In this document: positions 9,044 through 18,246 of the stretch, piece after piece
Layout of the letters: every line of letters starts with the position of its first letter
Position numbering within the stretch: the stretch's first letter is position 1
Source of the DNA: Chitinophagaceae bacterium
Lineage (GTDB): Bacteria > Bacteroidota > Bacteroidia > Chitinophagales > Chitinophagaceae
Direction of reading: 5' to 3'
NCBI GenBank assembly: GCA_027489035.1
Contig: JAIYAN010000005.1
Coordinates: 1-64,000, forward strand
DNA: 64,000 bases
The notes under the pieces: generated by a model
What the model was told of the DNA's origin: nothing
The model's input: only the letters and a program-made list of their open reading frames with translations
Databases searched by the model: none
Position numbers and translations under genes: made by a program

Positions 9044-10327
9044 ATGACTCAGCGTGATATTCTTTCATTGGCATGGAAAAATGTAGCAGGAAACAAACTG
9101 CGTACATCAATTACTGTTATAATCATCGCGTTGGGCATTTTCGCATTGATTTTAATCATTACTTCTATTCAAGCAGCTAGTAATAGTTTAACAAGCAGCT
9201 TCTCTACAATGGGCTCTAATGCGTTTAGCATCAGATATAAAGAAAGAAATTTAAACTTTGGAAGTAGAAGAAAAAATGAGTCAACAAAAAAAACAAAAAA
9301 GAATTTAGTTGATCGTAAATCAAATTTAGGGATACCAATAAGTTTAGAAGAAGCTAGATTATTTAGATCTCGCTTTGACATGCCCGGTACAAAAGTTAGC
9401 ATTGCATTAAGGGGGCCATCAAATGTGGTGTTAAACACTAATCGAAAAAAAACCAATCCAGAAATTAATGTTTTTGGTGGTGACGAAAACTACCTCGAAT
9501 TAAATGGATATAATATTGCTTATGGTAGAAACTTTTCACCTGAAGAAATAACTGCAGGTACTAATGTATGCATGATTGGAAATGGAGTAGCCGCAAAACT
9601 GTTTGCAGAAAATTTTGCAAAAGCAATAGACGCTGAAATTAGGGTAGATCATATTCCCTATAAAATTATTGCTGTATTGGCGGATAAGGGCTCTAGTGCT
9701 TTTTTTAATACCAGTAAAATTGTGGTAACACCTTACAATAATGTTAGACGATTATTTAGCAATCAAAATAGCACATACAATATCGCTGTAAAAGTGCGTG
9801 ATTTAAAGCAGATGGGCATTGCAATAGGGGAAGCAACGGCTACATTCAGACCAGTTAGAAAATTGAGTGTAAAAGATGCCGATAATTTTTTTATTGACAA
9901 AAGTGATAGCATTGCCGAATCTTTATTAAAAAATCTAGGCTTTTTAGAAAAAGGAACCATAGGAATAGCATTTATCACCTTAATTGGTGCAGCAATTGGC
10001 TTAATGAATATCATGTTGGTTGCTGTAAACGAAAGAACCAAAGAAATTGGTTTGGCAAAAGCACTGGGTGCAACAGCAAACGCAATAAAATCTCAATTTT
10101 TATTTGAATCTGTATTAATAAGTTTAATGGGCGCTATTGTTGGAATAATTTCTGGGATCTTACTAGGAAACCTAGTCGCCATTTTTTTGCATACCGGATT
10201 AATCATTCCTTGGGCATGGGTAGGTTCTGGAATTGTAGTTTGTTTTCTTGTTGGATTAACTGCAGGATGGTACCCGGCTTATAAGGCTTCTCGATTAGAT
10301 CCAATTGTTGCACTTAGATACGAATAA
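9044..10327 (+). CDS. ABC transporter permease, MacB/FtsX type
   Basis: A 427-residue inner-membrane protein. One N-terminal helix (residues about 20-42) is followed by a MacB-type periplasmic core domain (about 45-280) and three C-terminal helices of an FtsX domain, including the conserved LMNIMLVAVNERTKEIGLAKALGA. The last residues ASRLDPIVALRYE are the usual family ending. Such permeases work as mechanotransmission ABC systems in export or lipoprotein handling. No ATPase gene lies beside it, so the partner must be elsewhere and the substrate cannot be given. Confidence 0.88.
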   Translation: MTQRDILSLAWKNVAGNKLRTSITVIIIALGIFALILIITSIQAASNSLTSSFSTMGSNAFSIRYKERNLNFGSRRKNESTKKTKKNLVDRKSNLGIPISLEEARLFRSRFDMPGTKVSIALRGPSNVVLNTNRKKTNPEINVFGGDENYLELNGYNIAYGRNFSPEEITAGTNVCMIGNGVAAKLFAENFAKAIDAEIRVDHIPYKIIAVLADKGSSAFFNTSKIVVTPYNNVRRLFSNQNSTYNIAVKVRDLKQMGIAIGEATATFRPVRKLSVKDADNFFIDKSDSIAESLLKNLGFLEKGTIGIAFITLIGAAIGLMNIMLVAVNERTKEIGLAKALGATANAIKSQFLFESVLISLMGAIVGIISGILLGNLVAIFLHTGLIIPWAWVGSGIVVCFLVGLTAGWYPAYKASRLDPIVALRYE

Positions 10328-10497
10328 ACTCTCGTTCAAAAAAAATCAATAATTAATACAAAATTTACTTAACTAGACTTGTTGGTTTCATTTAATTTAT
10401 TAACTTGTCGGCTCATTGTAAACTTGCGTTTAACTTTACAGTGTTTATTTTATTATCTTATATTAAAATTCATTAAAAAACAAAAAAACAGATTGTC

Positions 10498-11340
10498 ATG
10501 GCAGAAACAAAATCAGCTGCAACAGCTCAAGGAAAAAGTTCAAACAACATCATTTCTCTAATCGCACCAGTTGTGTGTTTATTGGCAGGTTATTTAATTT
10601 GGAGATTTGTTTTAGGTGCTGCTAGCAACTTCACAGTTGGAGCAGAAAACGGAGGTTTATTTCCAGAAAGAGAAGGACCAAAAACAGCATTGAGCAAAAT
10701 GTATTTGGGTGGAATCATTGTACCTATTTTGATTGGTACATTATTAACTATGTTGACTTTTGTTGTAGAAAGATTTTTAACCATTTCTAAAGCAAGTGGA
10801 ACAGGAAGCAATGCTGATTTTGTTCGTAAAGTACAATATCATTTAGCTAACAAAAATGTTGAAGCAGCTATCGCAGAGTGCGACAAACAAAAAGGATCTG
10901 TAGGTAATGTTATGAAAGCAGGTTTACACAGATACAAAGCAATGATCAACGATACTCAATTAAGTACAGATCAAAAAGTAATGGCAATTCAAAAAGAAGT
11001 TGAAGAAGCAACATCTTTAGAATTACCAATGTTAGAGAAAAATTTAGTATTCTTATCTACAATTGCATCAATTGCAACATTGTTGGGATTATTAGGAACG
11101 GTATTGGGTATGATTCGTTCATTCTCTGCATTAGGTGAAGATAGTGGAGGTGGTGCAGCAGCTGCTAAATTATCAGTAGGTATCTCTGAGGCATTGTATA
11201 ACACTGCATTAGGTATTGGTACTTCAGCTTTTGCAATTATGTTCTATAATATTTTTACAACTAAAATTGATGGCATCACTTACGGTATTGATGAATCAGG
11301 ATTTACTTTGACTCAATCATTTGCTTCGTTATACAAATAA
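10498..11340 (+). CDS. exbB: ExbB/TolQ-type proton channel protein
   Basis: Inner-membrane stator of the TonB energy module, 280 residues. There is an N-terminal transmembrane helix (about 21-37), a second near 60-80, and the two conserved MotA/TolQ/ExbB helices (STIASIATLLGLLGTVLGMIRSF and a C-terminal pair around GISEALYNTALGIGTSAFAI). It leads a four-gene run, exbB-exbD-exbD-tonB, with gaps of 22-55 bp. The longer N-terminus is usual for Bacteroidota ExbB proteins. Confidence 0.92.
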   Translation: MAETKSAATAQGKSSNNIISLIAPVVCLLAGYLIWRFVLGAASNFTVGAENGGLFPEREGPKTALSKMYLGGIIVPILIGTLLTMLTFVVERFLTISKASGTGSNADFVRKVQYHLANKNVEAAIAECDKQKGSVGNVMKAGLHRYKAMINDTQLSTDQKVMAIQKEVEEATSLELPMLEKNLVFLSTIASIATLLGLLGTVLGMIRSFSALGEDSGGGAAAAKLSVGISEALYNTALGIGTSAFAIMFYNIFTTKIDGITYGIDESGFTLTQSFASLYK

Positions 11341-11395
11341 TTTTGTGGAACAAAACAACTATTGCATCAACACGTAAATTTTAAAAATATCATTC

Positions 11396-12046
11396 ATGCC
11401 AAAAGTAAAAATTCCACGCAAAAGCACAACCATCGATATGACAGCGATGTGTGATGTGGCGTTTTTGTTGCTTTCGTTTTTTATACTGGCAACAAAACAA
11501 AAACCTCCAGAGGTATTGGCGGTAACTCCACCAAACTCTGTATCTGCAAAAGCGGCACCCGAAAAATCAATCCTTATTACTTTAACGAAAGAAGGAAAAG
11601 TATTTTTAATGTTGGGTGATGAAACAAAAAAAGCAGATATTTTAAGTAACATCAATGCAGCTAAAGGTTTAAATCTTTCTGCTGCTGAATTAAATAAATG
11701 GAATAAAGCCCCTTTTATTGGCGTTCCTTTGGGACAAATTAAAAGTATGTTGGCAATGGCATCAGAAATTCCTCCAAATAAACTACCTGGAATTCCATGC
11801 GATAGTTCAAACAACGAAATGGTTGATTGGATGAAAAGTGTAACCAATGTATATGCAGGAACAGATCAACGTCAATTACAAGAAATGCTTTTAATTAAAG
11901 GAGATAATGCGGCGCTTTATCCAGCATTTAAAAACATAAAACAAGCTTTTAAGAAAAATGAGATTTTCAAATTTAGAATCGTAACAAACGGAGAATCTGT
12001 ACCTGTTGGTTCTGAATTGTATTTAAATCCACCAAAAGCCAATTAA
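11396..12046 (+). CDS. exbD: ExbD/TolR family protein (first of two)
   Basis: Partner of ExbB, 216 residues. The single helix begins with the proton-path motif IDMTAMCDVAFLLLSFFILATK (residues about 12-33, with the conserved Asp), followed by a periplasmic domain longer than that of E. coli ExbD. Bacteroidota commonly encode two different ExbD proteins in tandem. The periplasmic domain ends with the SVPVGSELYLN segment. Confidence 0.9.
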   Translation: MPKVKIPRKSTTIDMTAMCDVAFLLLSFFILATKQKPPEVLAVTPPNSVSAKAAPEKSILITLTKEGKVFLMLGDETKKADILSNINAAKGLNLSAAELNKWNKAPFIGVPLGQIKSMLAMASEIPPNKLPGIPCDSSNNEMVDWMKSVTNVYAGTDQRQLQEMLLIKGDNAALYPAFKNIKQAFKKNEIFKFRIVTNGESVPVGSELYLNPPKAN

Positions 12047-12068
12047 TTAACGCAAAAAATAAATCGAT

Positions 12069-12617
12069 ATGGCAGAAATGGACACCTCGTCGGGTGGCGG
12101 ACATAAAAAAGGACCCGGCGTAAAAAAAGCGAAAAAATTATCAACACGAGTTGACTTAACACCAATGGTTGATCTAGGATTTCTATTGATTACATTCTTT
12201 GTGTTTACAACTACAATGAGTCAATCAACAGCGATGAATATGAATGAGCCAAAGGATGATTCTACTCAAGTGATGAAAGTTAAGAACTCTGGTGCAATGA
12301 CAATTCTTTTAGGGAAAGGAGATCAAGTATATTACTACTTCGGACAATTAGAAGCGGATAAATTGAGCGAACAATTTAAAAGTACAACTTTCAAACAAAT
12401 CAGAGAGGTTATCGTAACAAAAAAGAAGGCAACAAAAATTGACGATTTGATGTACATCATTAAGTCGGATAAAAAATCTACTTTCAAAAATGCGATTGAC
12501 ATTTTAGATGAAATGAGTATTTGTAATGTTCCTCCAGGCCACTATGCTGAAGTTGATATGACACCAACAGAAGAACTGTTAATCCAAAAGACAGAGGAAG
12601 CAAACGGAATAAAATAA
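12069..12617 (+). CDS. exbD: ExbD/TolR family protein (second of two)
   Basis: Second ExbD-type subunit, 182 residues. The N-terminus is basic (KKAKKLSTR), then comes the conserved VDLTPMVDLGFLLITFFVFTTT helix with the proton-binding Asp, then a periplasmic domain. It diverges from the preceding ExbD, so this is an old paralogous pair rather than a recent duplication. It lies 22 bp after the first exbD. Confidence 0.9.
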   Translation: MAEMDTSSGGGHKKGPGVKKAKKLSTRVDLTPMVDLGFLLITFFVFTTTMSQSTAMNMNEPKDDSTQVMKVKNSGAMTILLGKGDQVYYYFGQLEADKLSEQFKSTTFKQIREVIVTKKKATKIDDLMYIIKSDKKSTFKNAIDILDEMSICNVPPGHYAEVDMTPTEELLIQKTEEANGIK

Positions 12618-12670
12618 AAAAAATTTATGGAAATTCTTTAAATGCCGAATCTTAAAAAAAAATCTTAAAC

Positions 12671-13495
12671 ATGGACGTAAATAAAATTTTAAACTCAGAC
12701 CTTCTAGACATCATTTTTGATGGAAAGAACAAGGAATACGGAGCCTATGAGTTAAGAAAAGGCTATAGCAATCGATTGGTAAAAGCACTGATTTTTACAG
12801 GATCATTGTTATTATTAATTTTTGTTGGAACCGTATTAGCCAACGTGATTCAAAATAACAATTCATCTGAAAAGATTGATGTTGTTGACACACAAATGGC
12901 AGAGGTGAAAAACGATGAACCACCACCACCACCGCCTCCACCACCACCGCCAACACCACCACCACCACCAGAAGTAAATCAGGTGAAATTTACCCCTCCA
13001 AAAATTGTAAAAGATGAGGAAGTAAAACCAGATGAAAAAATTGAGGAAATAAAAGAAGATCAAGTAATCAGCACCAAAACGGTTGAATCTGAGAATACAA
13101 CTCAAGTGGTACAAGCTCCGGTTGAAGACAATTCAAATGCGGTAGAAATGCCCAAAGAAGATGATGAAAATAAGATCTTCACAAAAGTAGAGGTTGAGGC
13201 AGGATACGCAGGAGGAGACGGAGCATGGAGAAGGTATTTACAAAACAATTTGGACACGGAAGTACCAGGATCAAATGGTGCACCTGCTGGACAATACACG
13301 GTTATCGTTCGATTTATTGTGGCAAAAGACGGAAGTGTAAGTGATGTAGTTGCTGAAACCAGCCATGGTTATGGAATGGAGCAAGAATCTGTAAGAGCCA
13401 TAAAAAAATCAGGTAAATGGACTCCAGCAATTCAGAATGGTAGAAATGTAATTGCATACAAACGCCAGCCGATCACTTGGGTGGTTTCTGAATAA
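12671..13495 (+). CDS. tonB: TonB energy transducer
   Basis: A 274-residue TonB. It has a cytoplasmic start, a transmembrane helix (about 37-58), a very proline-rich spacer (runs of up to nine prolines, about 83-100), an acidic/lysine-rich linker and a C-terminal TonB domain (VIVRFIVAKDGSVSDVV...ESVRAIKKSGKWTPAIQNGR, about 205-274). It carries proton-motive energy from ExbB/ExbD to outer-membrane receptors. The gene is last in the run and is followed by a clear terminator at 13515-13544. Confidence 0.93.
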   Translation: MDVNKILNSDLLDIIFDGKNKEYGAYELRKGYSNRLVKALIFTGSLLLLIFVGTVLANVIQNNNSSEKIDVVDTQMAEVKNDEPPPPPPPPPPPTPPPPPEVNQVKFTPPKIVKDEEVKPDEKIEEIKEDQVISTKTVESENTTQVVQAPVEDNSNAVEMPKEDDENKIFTKVEVEAGYAGGDGAWRRYLQNNLDTEVPGSNGAPAGQYTVIVRFIVAKDGSVSDVVAETSHGYGMEQESVRAIKKSGKWTPAIQNGRNVIAYKRQPITWVVSE

Positions 13496-13514
13496 GTATT
13501 TTAAAATTAGTTTT

Positions 13515-13544
13515 AAAACCTCCTGTACAAAACAGGAGGTTTTT
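13515..13544 (+). terminator. Rho-independent terminator after tonB
   Basis: A perfect 12-bp stem (AAAACCTCCTGT / ACAGGAGGTTTT) with a 5-nt loop ends in a T run, 20 bp after the tonB stop. It closes the exbB-tonB operon before mnmE. Confidence 0.9.
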
Positions 13545-13593
13545 CATTTTACACACTTTCAATGCAAAGGTTTAAAGTTTATATCTTTATACA

Positions 13594-14964
13594 ATGAATA
13601 ATAAATTATCAGGTTGGCAAGATACGATTGTGGCACTAGCAACAGCTCCAGGAATTGCGGCAATTGGTGTAATAAGAATAAGTGGAAAAGATGCGTATCC
13701 AATTATTTCAAAAATGTTTCATTCAAAAAATATTTCTGAACAGCCTTCTCACACCATTCATTTAGGATTGTTGAAAGATGAACAAGAAGTAATTGACGAG
13801 GTGTTATTATCATTATTTAAAGGTCCCAAAAGTTATACAGGAGAAGACACGATTGAAATTAGTGGTCATGGCAGCCCGTATATACAACAACAAATTATTG
13901 ACACTTGTATCAAATACGGCGCAAGATTGGCAAAGCCTGGAGAATTTACACAACGTGCATTTTTAAATGGAAAACTAGATCTTACCCAAGCCGAATCAGT
14001 AGCAGATTTGATAGTATCCAATACAAAGGCATCCCAAAAAACGGCATTGCAAAATATCAGGGGAGGCTTTTCTCATCAATTAAAAAACATGCGAGAGCAG
14101 TTGATCAAATTTGCATCTTTAATAGAATTGGAATTGGATTTTGCAACTGAGGATGTTGAGTTTGCGGATAGAACACAATTTTATAGCTTAATAAAAGAAA
14201 TAGAAATTACAACACAGCAATTAATCAATTCTTTTCAATTGGGCAATGTAATCAAGAATGGCGTGAGCGTAGCAATTATTGGAAAACCCAATGCAGGAAA
14301 ATCAACTTTATTAAATTGTTTGTTGAATGAGGATCGAGCCATAGTAAGTGAAATTGCAGGTACCACAAGAGATACCATTGAAGAGACATTAAACATAAAC
14401 GGGGTATTGTTTAGATTGATTGATACCGCAGGAATTAGAACAGAATCTCAAGATGTCATTGAAAACATTGGTATTGAAAAGAGTTTAGAGAAAATGCGTT
14501 CAGCAGATGTAGTGTTATATATTTTTGACAAACAAACCGAAACCGTTGAATCATTAAAACAGCAAATTGAAATTTTTAAAGAGGCAGGGATAAAATACAT
14601 TTTAGTAGGAAATAAATCAGATATTGGAATAGCGGAGATTGATTTTACAGACGAGATATTTTCTATTTCAGCAAAACAAAATCTAGGTATAGAAACTTTA
14701 AAAGAAGCCTTGTATCAATCAACGGTGAATAATGCTGTAAATACCGACAATACTATAGTCACCAACTCTAGACATTTACAAGCTTTGTTGCAAATGAAGG
14801 GATCATTAAATTCAATAAAAGAAGGGTTGGATAATAACATTCCCGGTGATTTATTATCAATCGAAATTCGAACTTGCTTGTTTCATTTGGGAGATATTAC
14901 CGGAGAGGTGACAAGTGAGGATAAGTTGGATTATATTTTTAGCAAGTTTTGTATCGGAAAGTAA
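13594..14964 (+). CDS. mnmE: tRNA uridine-5-carboxymethylaminomethyl modification GTPase MnmE
   Basis: GTPase that with MnmG modifies the wobble U34 of several tRNAs; 456 residues, a normal length. The N-terminal formyl-THF-binding domain (DTIVALATAPGIAAIGVIRISG), helical domain, G domain (GKPNAGKST about 228-236, DTAG, NKSD) and C-terminal FCIGK with the catalytic cysteine are all present. The last codons, aag-ttt-tgt-atc-gga-aag-taa at 14944-14964, are also the attachment site of the island that follows. The gene stays intact because the element supplies or restores the tail. Confidence 0.97.
   Translation: MNNKLSGWQDTIVALATAPGIAAIGVIRISGKDAYPIISKMFHSKNISEQPSHTIHLGLLKDEQEVIDEVLLSLFKGPKSYTGEDTIEISGHGSPYIQQQIIDTCIKYGARLAKPGEFTQRAFLNGKLDLTQAESVADLIVSNTKASQKTALQNIRGGFSHQLKNMREQLIKFASLIELELDFATEDVEFADRTQFYSLIKEIEITTQQLINSFQLGNVIKNGVSVAIIGKPNAGKSTLLNCLLNEDRAIVSEIAGTTRDTIEETLNINGVLFRLIDTAGIRTESQDVIENIGIEKSLEKMRSADVVLYIFDKQTETVESLKQQIEIFKEAGIKYILVGNKSDIGIAEIDFTDEIFSISAKQNLGIETLKEALYQSTVNNAVNTDNTIVTNSRHLQALLQMKGSLNSIKEGLDNNIPGDLLSIEIRTCLFHLGDITGEVTSEDKLDYIFSKFCIGK
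14944..14964 (+). other. attL: mnmE 3' end used as attachment site (copy 1)
   Basis: Encodes KFCIGK-stop. The core TGTATCGG with the following AA and a stop codon recurs at 59607, 61498 and 63127 in the same orientation, with different third bases. The nearby integrase and paired arm-type repeats support an attachment site. Confidence 0.85.
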
Positions 14965-15007
14965 GTGGCAAAAACAAACACCTAAAAAACAGCCAAAAAA
15001 CACATTA

Positions 15008-15030
15008 AAACCCTTACTTAGTAAGGGTTT
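15008..15030. terminator. Perfect hairpin just inside the island left end
   Basis: A 10-bp perfect stem AAACCCTTAC / GTAAGGGTTT with a 3-nt loop, 44 bp after the mnmE stop. It probably ends mnmE transcription. Related hairpins adjoin the tail copies at 61498 and 63127. Confidence 0.75.
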
Positions 15031-15085
15031 CGTCATTTCATCATTTTTGTCAGGAAAATTTATTTTTTTGCATTTTTGGGTAATA

Positions 15086-15104
15086 TTTGTACCTTATTTG
15101 TACC
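15086..15104. other. Paired arm-type boxes TTTGTACC, 11-bp spacing (left end)
   Basis: Two TTTGTACC boxes begin at 15086 and 15097. The same 11-bp arrangement (CCTGTACC, TTTGTACC) is found near the right ends at 61445/61456 and 63074/63085. This is the layout expected of integrase N-terminal-domain binding sites; that role is inferred. Confidence 0.65.
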
Positions 15105-15222
15105 TTTGGTGAAATTAGTAAGATTTACCAACAAGGTATAAAAATATGTTGTCGCAATTTGACAAAATATGTCTCTAATTGTCTTAAATTGTACACTAAA
15201 TTAAGTATAAAATAGATAAATT

Positions 15223-15582
15223 ATGAGCTCGAATATTGAAATAACCAGGGTTTGCGAGCATTGCAAAGAAGATTTTGTTGCAAAGACAACAACTACTCGC
15301 TTTTGTTCACATAAGTGCAATAATGCTGCTTATAAACAGCGGTTGAAAGAAATCAAAATGAAGCAAAGCAATGTGGAAACTGCTCTAATAAAAGTTACAC
15401 CCGTTTTGGAAACAATGATGAAGGCTTTCTATACTATTGAGGATTTATCGCAAATATTTGGAATGAGTAAAAGAACCTTTTACAGAATTATTGAAAGGGG
15501 AGAGTTGCCTTCTGCAAAACTGGGTGGCAAAACCTTTGTAAAAAAAGAAGCAATTGAAGATTTATTTAAAAAGGAAAAGTAA
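15223..15582 (+). CDS. Zinc-ribbon plus helix-turn-helix protein, excisionase-like
   Basis: A 119-residue protein. The N-terminus has a CEHCKEDF...FCSHKCNNAAYKQR zinc-ribbon-like motif (about 11-40) and the C-terminus an HTH_17/excisionase-type winged helix (YTIEDLSQIFGMSKRTFYRIIERGELPSAKLGGKTFVKKEAIEDLF, about 70-115). It touches the integrase gene (TAATG), which suggests co-translation and a role as excision or directionality factor. A paralogue with the same two-domain design precedes the second integrase at 63398-63763. Confidence 0.75.
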   Translation: MSSNIEITRVCEHCKEDFVAKTTTTRFCSHKCNNAAYKQRLKEIKMKQSNVETALIKVTPVLETMMKAFYTIEDLSQIFGMSKRTFYRIIERGELPSAKLGGKTFVKKEAIEDLFKKEK

Positions 15583-16769
15583 TGGGAATTAAGGTTACAC
15601 TCCGCAAGAAAAAAATATCAAATGGCAGGTTGAGTTTATATCTTGATTTTTACCCTGAAATTGAGAATATCTACACGGGTCAAATGACCAGGAGGGAGTT
15701 CTTGGGTCAATACATATGGCAAAGTCCTAAAACGCCATCCGAAAGAGCCAATAATAAAGACACACTTGAGATTGCCGAGGATATCAGACACAAGCGCCAA
15801 AATATTCTCAACAAGCCTGAGGTGTACAATGAATTTGAGAAACGACTCCTACATCAAAAAAGAATGTCGGAGGTATGTACAATACAATATTTTGAAAAGC
15901 TTGCTTTAAAACGTAATGGAAGTAACGTTCATAACTGGCAATCTGCCTTTTTATATTACAAAGATTTTCTTCAGGGAGAATCATTGCCATTTGAACAATT
16001 GACTGAATCTATATGTGAGGATTTTAAAGAGTATTTATTGAATACACCCAGCAGGAAATCCGATAAGCAAACCTTATCTATTAATTCGGCTAAATCTTAT
16101 TTCGATAAGTTTAAGGTGATATTGAAACAAGCCTATAAAGATGGCCATTTGCAAGTAGACTTGAATGCAAGACTGGATTGCATAAAAGAAGAGGAAACCC
16201 ACCGTGAGTTTTTAGATCAAAAAGAATTGAATCAGCTTGCCAATATGCGTTGTGCTATACCAGTAGTTAAAAATGCAGGATTGTTTTCAGCATTAACTGG
16301 GTTGCGCTTTAGTGATATTCAGCAGCTGAAATGGAAAGAGGTGATTCACATTGATGGTCAGGGTTACTACATCAGGTTTAAGCAGCAGAAAACTGGAGGA
16401 GCTGAGATGATGCCTATTTCGGACGATACATATAATTTATTGGGGAAGGCCGGTGAGCCTGATGATGATGTGTTTGCAGGATTGGATTATTATGACTGCT
16501 CCCAAAATCCTCACTTTAAAATGTGGCTTAACGATGCAGGTATTACAAAGAAGTTCACCTTCCATTGTTTCAGACACACTTTTGCAGTGCTTCAACTAAT
16601 GAGTGGTACGGATATTTATACCGTATCAAAAATGCTTGGTCACAGGAGTGTGAAAACGACTATGATATATGCGAAGGTGGTGGATGAGATGAAACGTAGT
16701 GCATCGGAAAAAATTAAAATTAATAAGAACTATGGAAGAAAGAACTTTTCAGGATTGGTTGGACGGTAA
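15582..16769 (+). CDS. int: Tyrosine recombinase/integrase of the island
   Basis: Site-specific recombinase of 395 residues. An N-terminal arm-binding domain (LYLDFYPEIEN...) and a core-binding SAM-like domain (about 100-200) are followed by a catalytic domain with the family residues: Arg in ALTGLRFSDIQQL, Lys in FKQQKTGG, HCFRHTFAV, LGHRSVKTTMIYAK with the tyrosine near residue 366. It lies about 620 bp from the mnmE-tail attachment site, the usual place for an element integrase. The related protein that starts at 63766 shares its N-terminal layout. Confidence 0.93.
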   Translation: MGIKVTLRKKKISNGRLSLYLDFYPEIENIYTGQMTRREFLGQYIWQSPKTPSERANNKDTLEIAEDIRHKRQNILNKPEVYNEFEKRLLHQKRMSEVCTIQYFEKLALKRNGSNVHNWQSAFLYYKDFLQGESLPFEQLTESICEDFKEYLLNTPSRKSDKQTLSINSAKSYFDKFKVILKQAYKDGHLQVDLNARLDCIKEEETHREFLDQKELNQLANMRCAIPVVKNAGLFSALTGLRFSDIQQLKWKEVIHIDGQGYYIRFKQQKTGGAEMMPISDDTYNLLGKAGEPDDDVFAGLDYYDCSQNPHFKMWLNDAGITKKFTFHCFRHTFAVLQLMSGTDIYTVSKMLGHRSVKTTMIYAKVVDEMKRSASEKIKINKNYGRKNFSGLVGR

Positions 16770-17706
16770 ATTCGGATTGTATTCTTCGGACATTTTTTTC
16801 CCTAATCTAAAAGGAGATAACATCAATATTCCTAAAGATTTGCCAGAGGTGTATAAAAGAGAACTGAGAAAAAAAATTGTAAAAAGAGAGGAGGATAATA
16901 TCAATAATCTTGTTCGTGATGAAGAGTTGCTCCCAGAAGTGTTGGACTGTATTAATGCTGAAAAAGAAAAAATATTCAATGCCGCTGTGCATAATAAAAC
17001 TAATGAACTAACCAATTATTATTTATCATCTAAAAAGAATGAAAAGTATTTGCAAGATGAGATTCATGATGTAAAAGTAATTTTAGGAATTAGGGAAAAA
17101 GAATTACTGGATGATATCGAGAAAGGGTTATTATTAAATCGTTCTCGCCTTGATTTTGTTGATTTGTCAGATATTCGAGAATATTATTTTACAATACTCA
17201 AACCAAATAAGCCCGCTCAAGTTGGCTTTATCAATAGCCCTAAATTTCCATTTCAGGATATAAGTAAAGTGCCTTATAGAATTATGGCAACTGCTTTTTT
17301 TGAGTATTTGAAGTGGTTGGAAGGGTTTAATTATAGAGAATACAAAAAGATACAGTCAAACCAAAATAATAAAGATTTTAAATCGCCTCATATTGCAATT
17401 GCATTGTTTGCAATAGGACAAAAAATGACAAAAGAGGTGGCTGATTATTGGCTAAATAAATACTCTGAAAATAAAGTAGTAAAAGGATTAATAAAAAAAG
17501 AGATAAAAACTAAAAATTTTATAATTTCTGAAAAGAAAGATTTTCGCTCATATAAAATTCAACTTAACAATTTAATTAAAGCGAGAGAGTTATTACAATT
17601 AGAAGGTTTAAAACATGGTGTAAATAAAGTAGATGAGCTTATTACAGCCTTAGATATACATAATCAGCGCTTCTCCACCCAAAAAATCCCTGTTTTGAAA
17701 CCATGA
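16732..17706 (+). CDS. Hypothetical protein, island-borne
   Basis: A 324-residue, charged, helix-rich soluble protein that I do not recognise. The ATG at 16732 (MEERTFQDWLDGKFG) overlaps the integrase end by 38 bp; a further upstream ATG at 16699 would overlap more. The central segment AIALFAIGQKMTKEVADYWLNKYSENK and the KKDFRSYKIQLNNLIKARELLQ helix suggest an all-alpha fold. Its position right after int hints at an accessory integration or maintenance role, which is inference only. Confidence 0.6.
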   Translation: MEERTFQDWLDGKFGLYSSDIFFPNLKGDNINIPKDLPEVYKRELRKKIVKREEDNINNLVRDEELLPEVLDCINAEKEKIFNAAVHNKTNELTNYYLSSKKNEKYLQDEIHDVKVILGIREKELLDDIEKGLLLNRSRLDFVDLSDIREYYFTILKPNKPAQVGFINSPKFPFQDISKVPYRIMATAFFEYLKWLEGFNYREYKKIQSNQNNKDFKSPHIAIALFAIGQKMTKEVADYWLNKYSENKVVKGLIKKEIKTKNFIISEKKDFRSYKIQLNNLIKARELLQLEGLKHGVNKVDELITALDIHNQRFSTQKIPVLKP

Positions 17707-17712
17707 GAAATG

Positions 17713-17833
17713 TTTCGAAATATTTCAAATATTTCATTTAGTAATAAAATACAGTTCTCTAAATTCAATATTGGCAAGGCTTTTAGAGATTTTTGATTTA
17801 TATTCCTTATTTTATTTGTTTCGAAACGTTTCG
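17713..17833. promoter_or_regulatory. TTTCGAAA palindromes before the HTH gene
   Basis: TTTCGAAA at 17713-17720, and overlapping perfect palindromes GTTTCGAAAC (17818-17827) and CGAAACGTTTCG (17822-17833), lie 65-185 bp before the ATG at 17898. A TATCTTTT element follows at about 17842. The layout suggests an operator, perhaps autoregulatory. Confidence 0.45.
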
Positions 17834-17897
17834 TCAATACATATCTTTTATTTAGGGTACAGCAACTTATTAATTTCGAGAAACAACCGGATTTAAT

Positions 17898-18245
17898 ATG
17901 GCTGATTCATATAACCCATTTGATGAAATATTTTCCCGATTAAATAAGTTAGAAAAACTTCTAACTGATTTAAGTGATAATCAATTTCCTGCACAAAGAA
18001 ATAAAGAACCAGACCAATGGTTCGATCTCAATGGGCTAATAGAATATCTGCCCAGCCATCCTAAGGCACAAACAGTTTACGAATGGGTTCATAAAAAAAT
18101 CATTCCTTTTCATAAAAGTCCGGAGACAAAGATGCTCACATTTTTGAAGTCGGAGGTAGACATTTGGCTAAAGTCGGGAAGGCGCAAAACACAGCACGAA
18201 AAAACTACACTCGTAAATAATTATCTCAATAAAAAAAATAAATAG
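17898..18245 (+). CDS. Helix-turn-helix (HTH_17-like) DNA-binding protein
   Basis: A 115-residue protein. After a short N-terminal helix, the segment DLNGLIEYLPSHPKAQTVYEWVHKKIIPFHKSPETKMLTFLKSEVDIWLKSGRRKT (about 44-100) fits the excisionase/MerR-like winged helix of mobile-element regulators in Bacteroidota. Palindromic TTTCGAAA elements lie upstream. It is followed after one base by the next small gene. Confidence 0.6.
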   Translation: MADSYNPFDEIFSRLNKLEKLLTDLSDNQFPAQRNKEPDQWFDLNGLIEYLPSHPKAQTVYEWVHKKIIPFHKSPETKMLTFLKSEVDIWLKSGRRKTQHEKTTLVNNYLNKKNK

Positions 18246-18246
18246 T

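Noticed and set aside
12863..13114. Trp-rich open frame on the minus strand inside tonB
   Set aside because: It is the complement of the proline-rich codons (CCA/CCG to TGG/CGG) of TonB and has no own signals.
14915..15112. 65-residue open frame across the mnmE end
   Set aside because: It overlaps mnmE in another frame and runs through the attachment site and hairpin; the sequence has no coding character.
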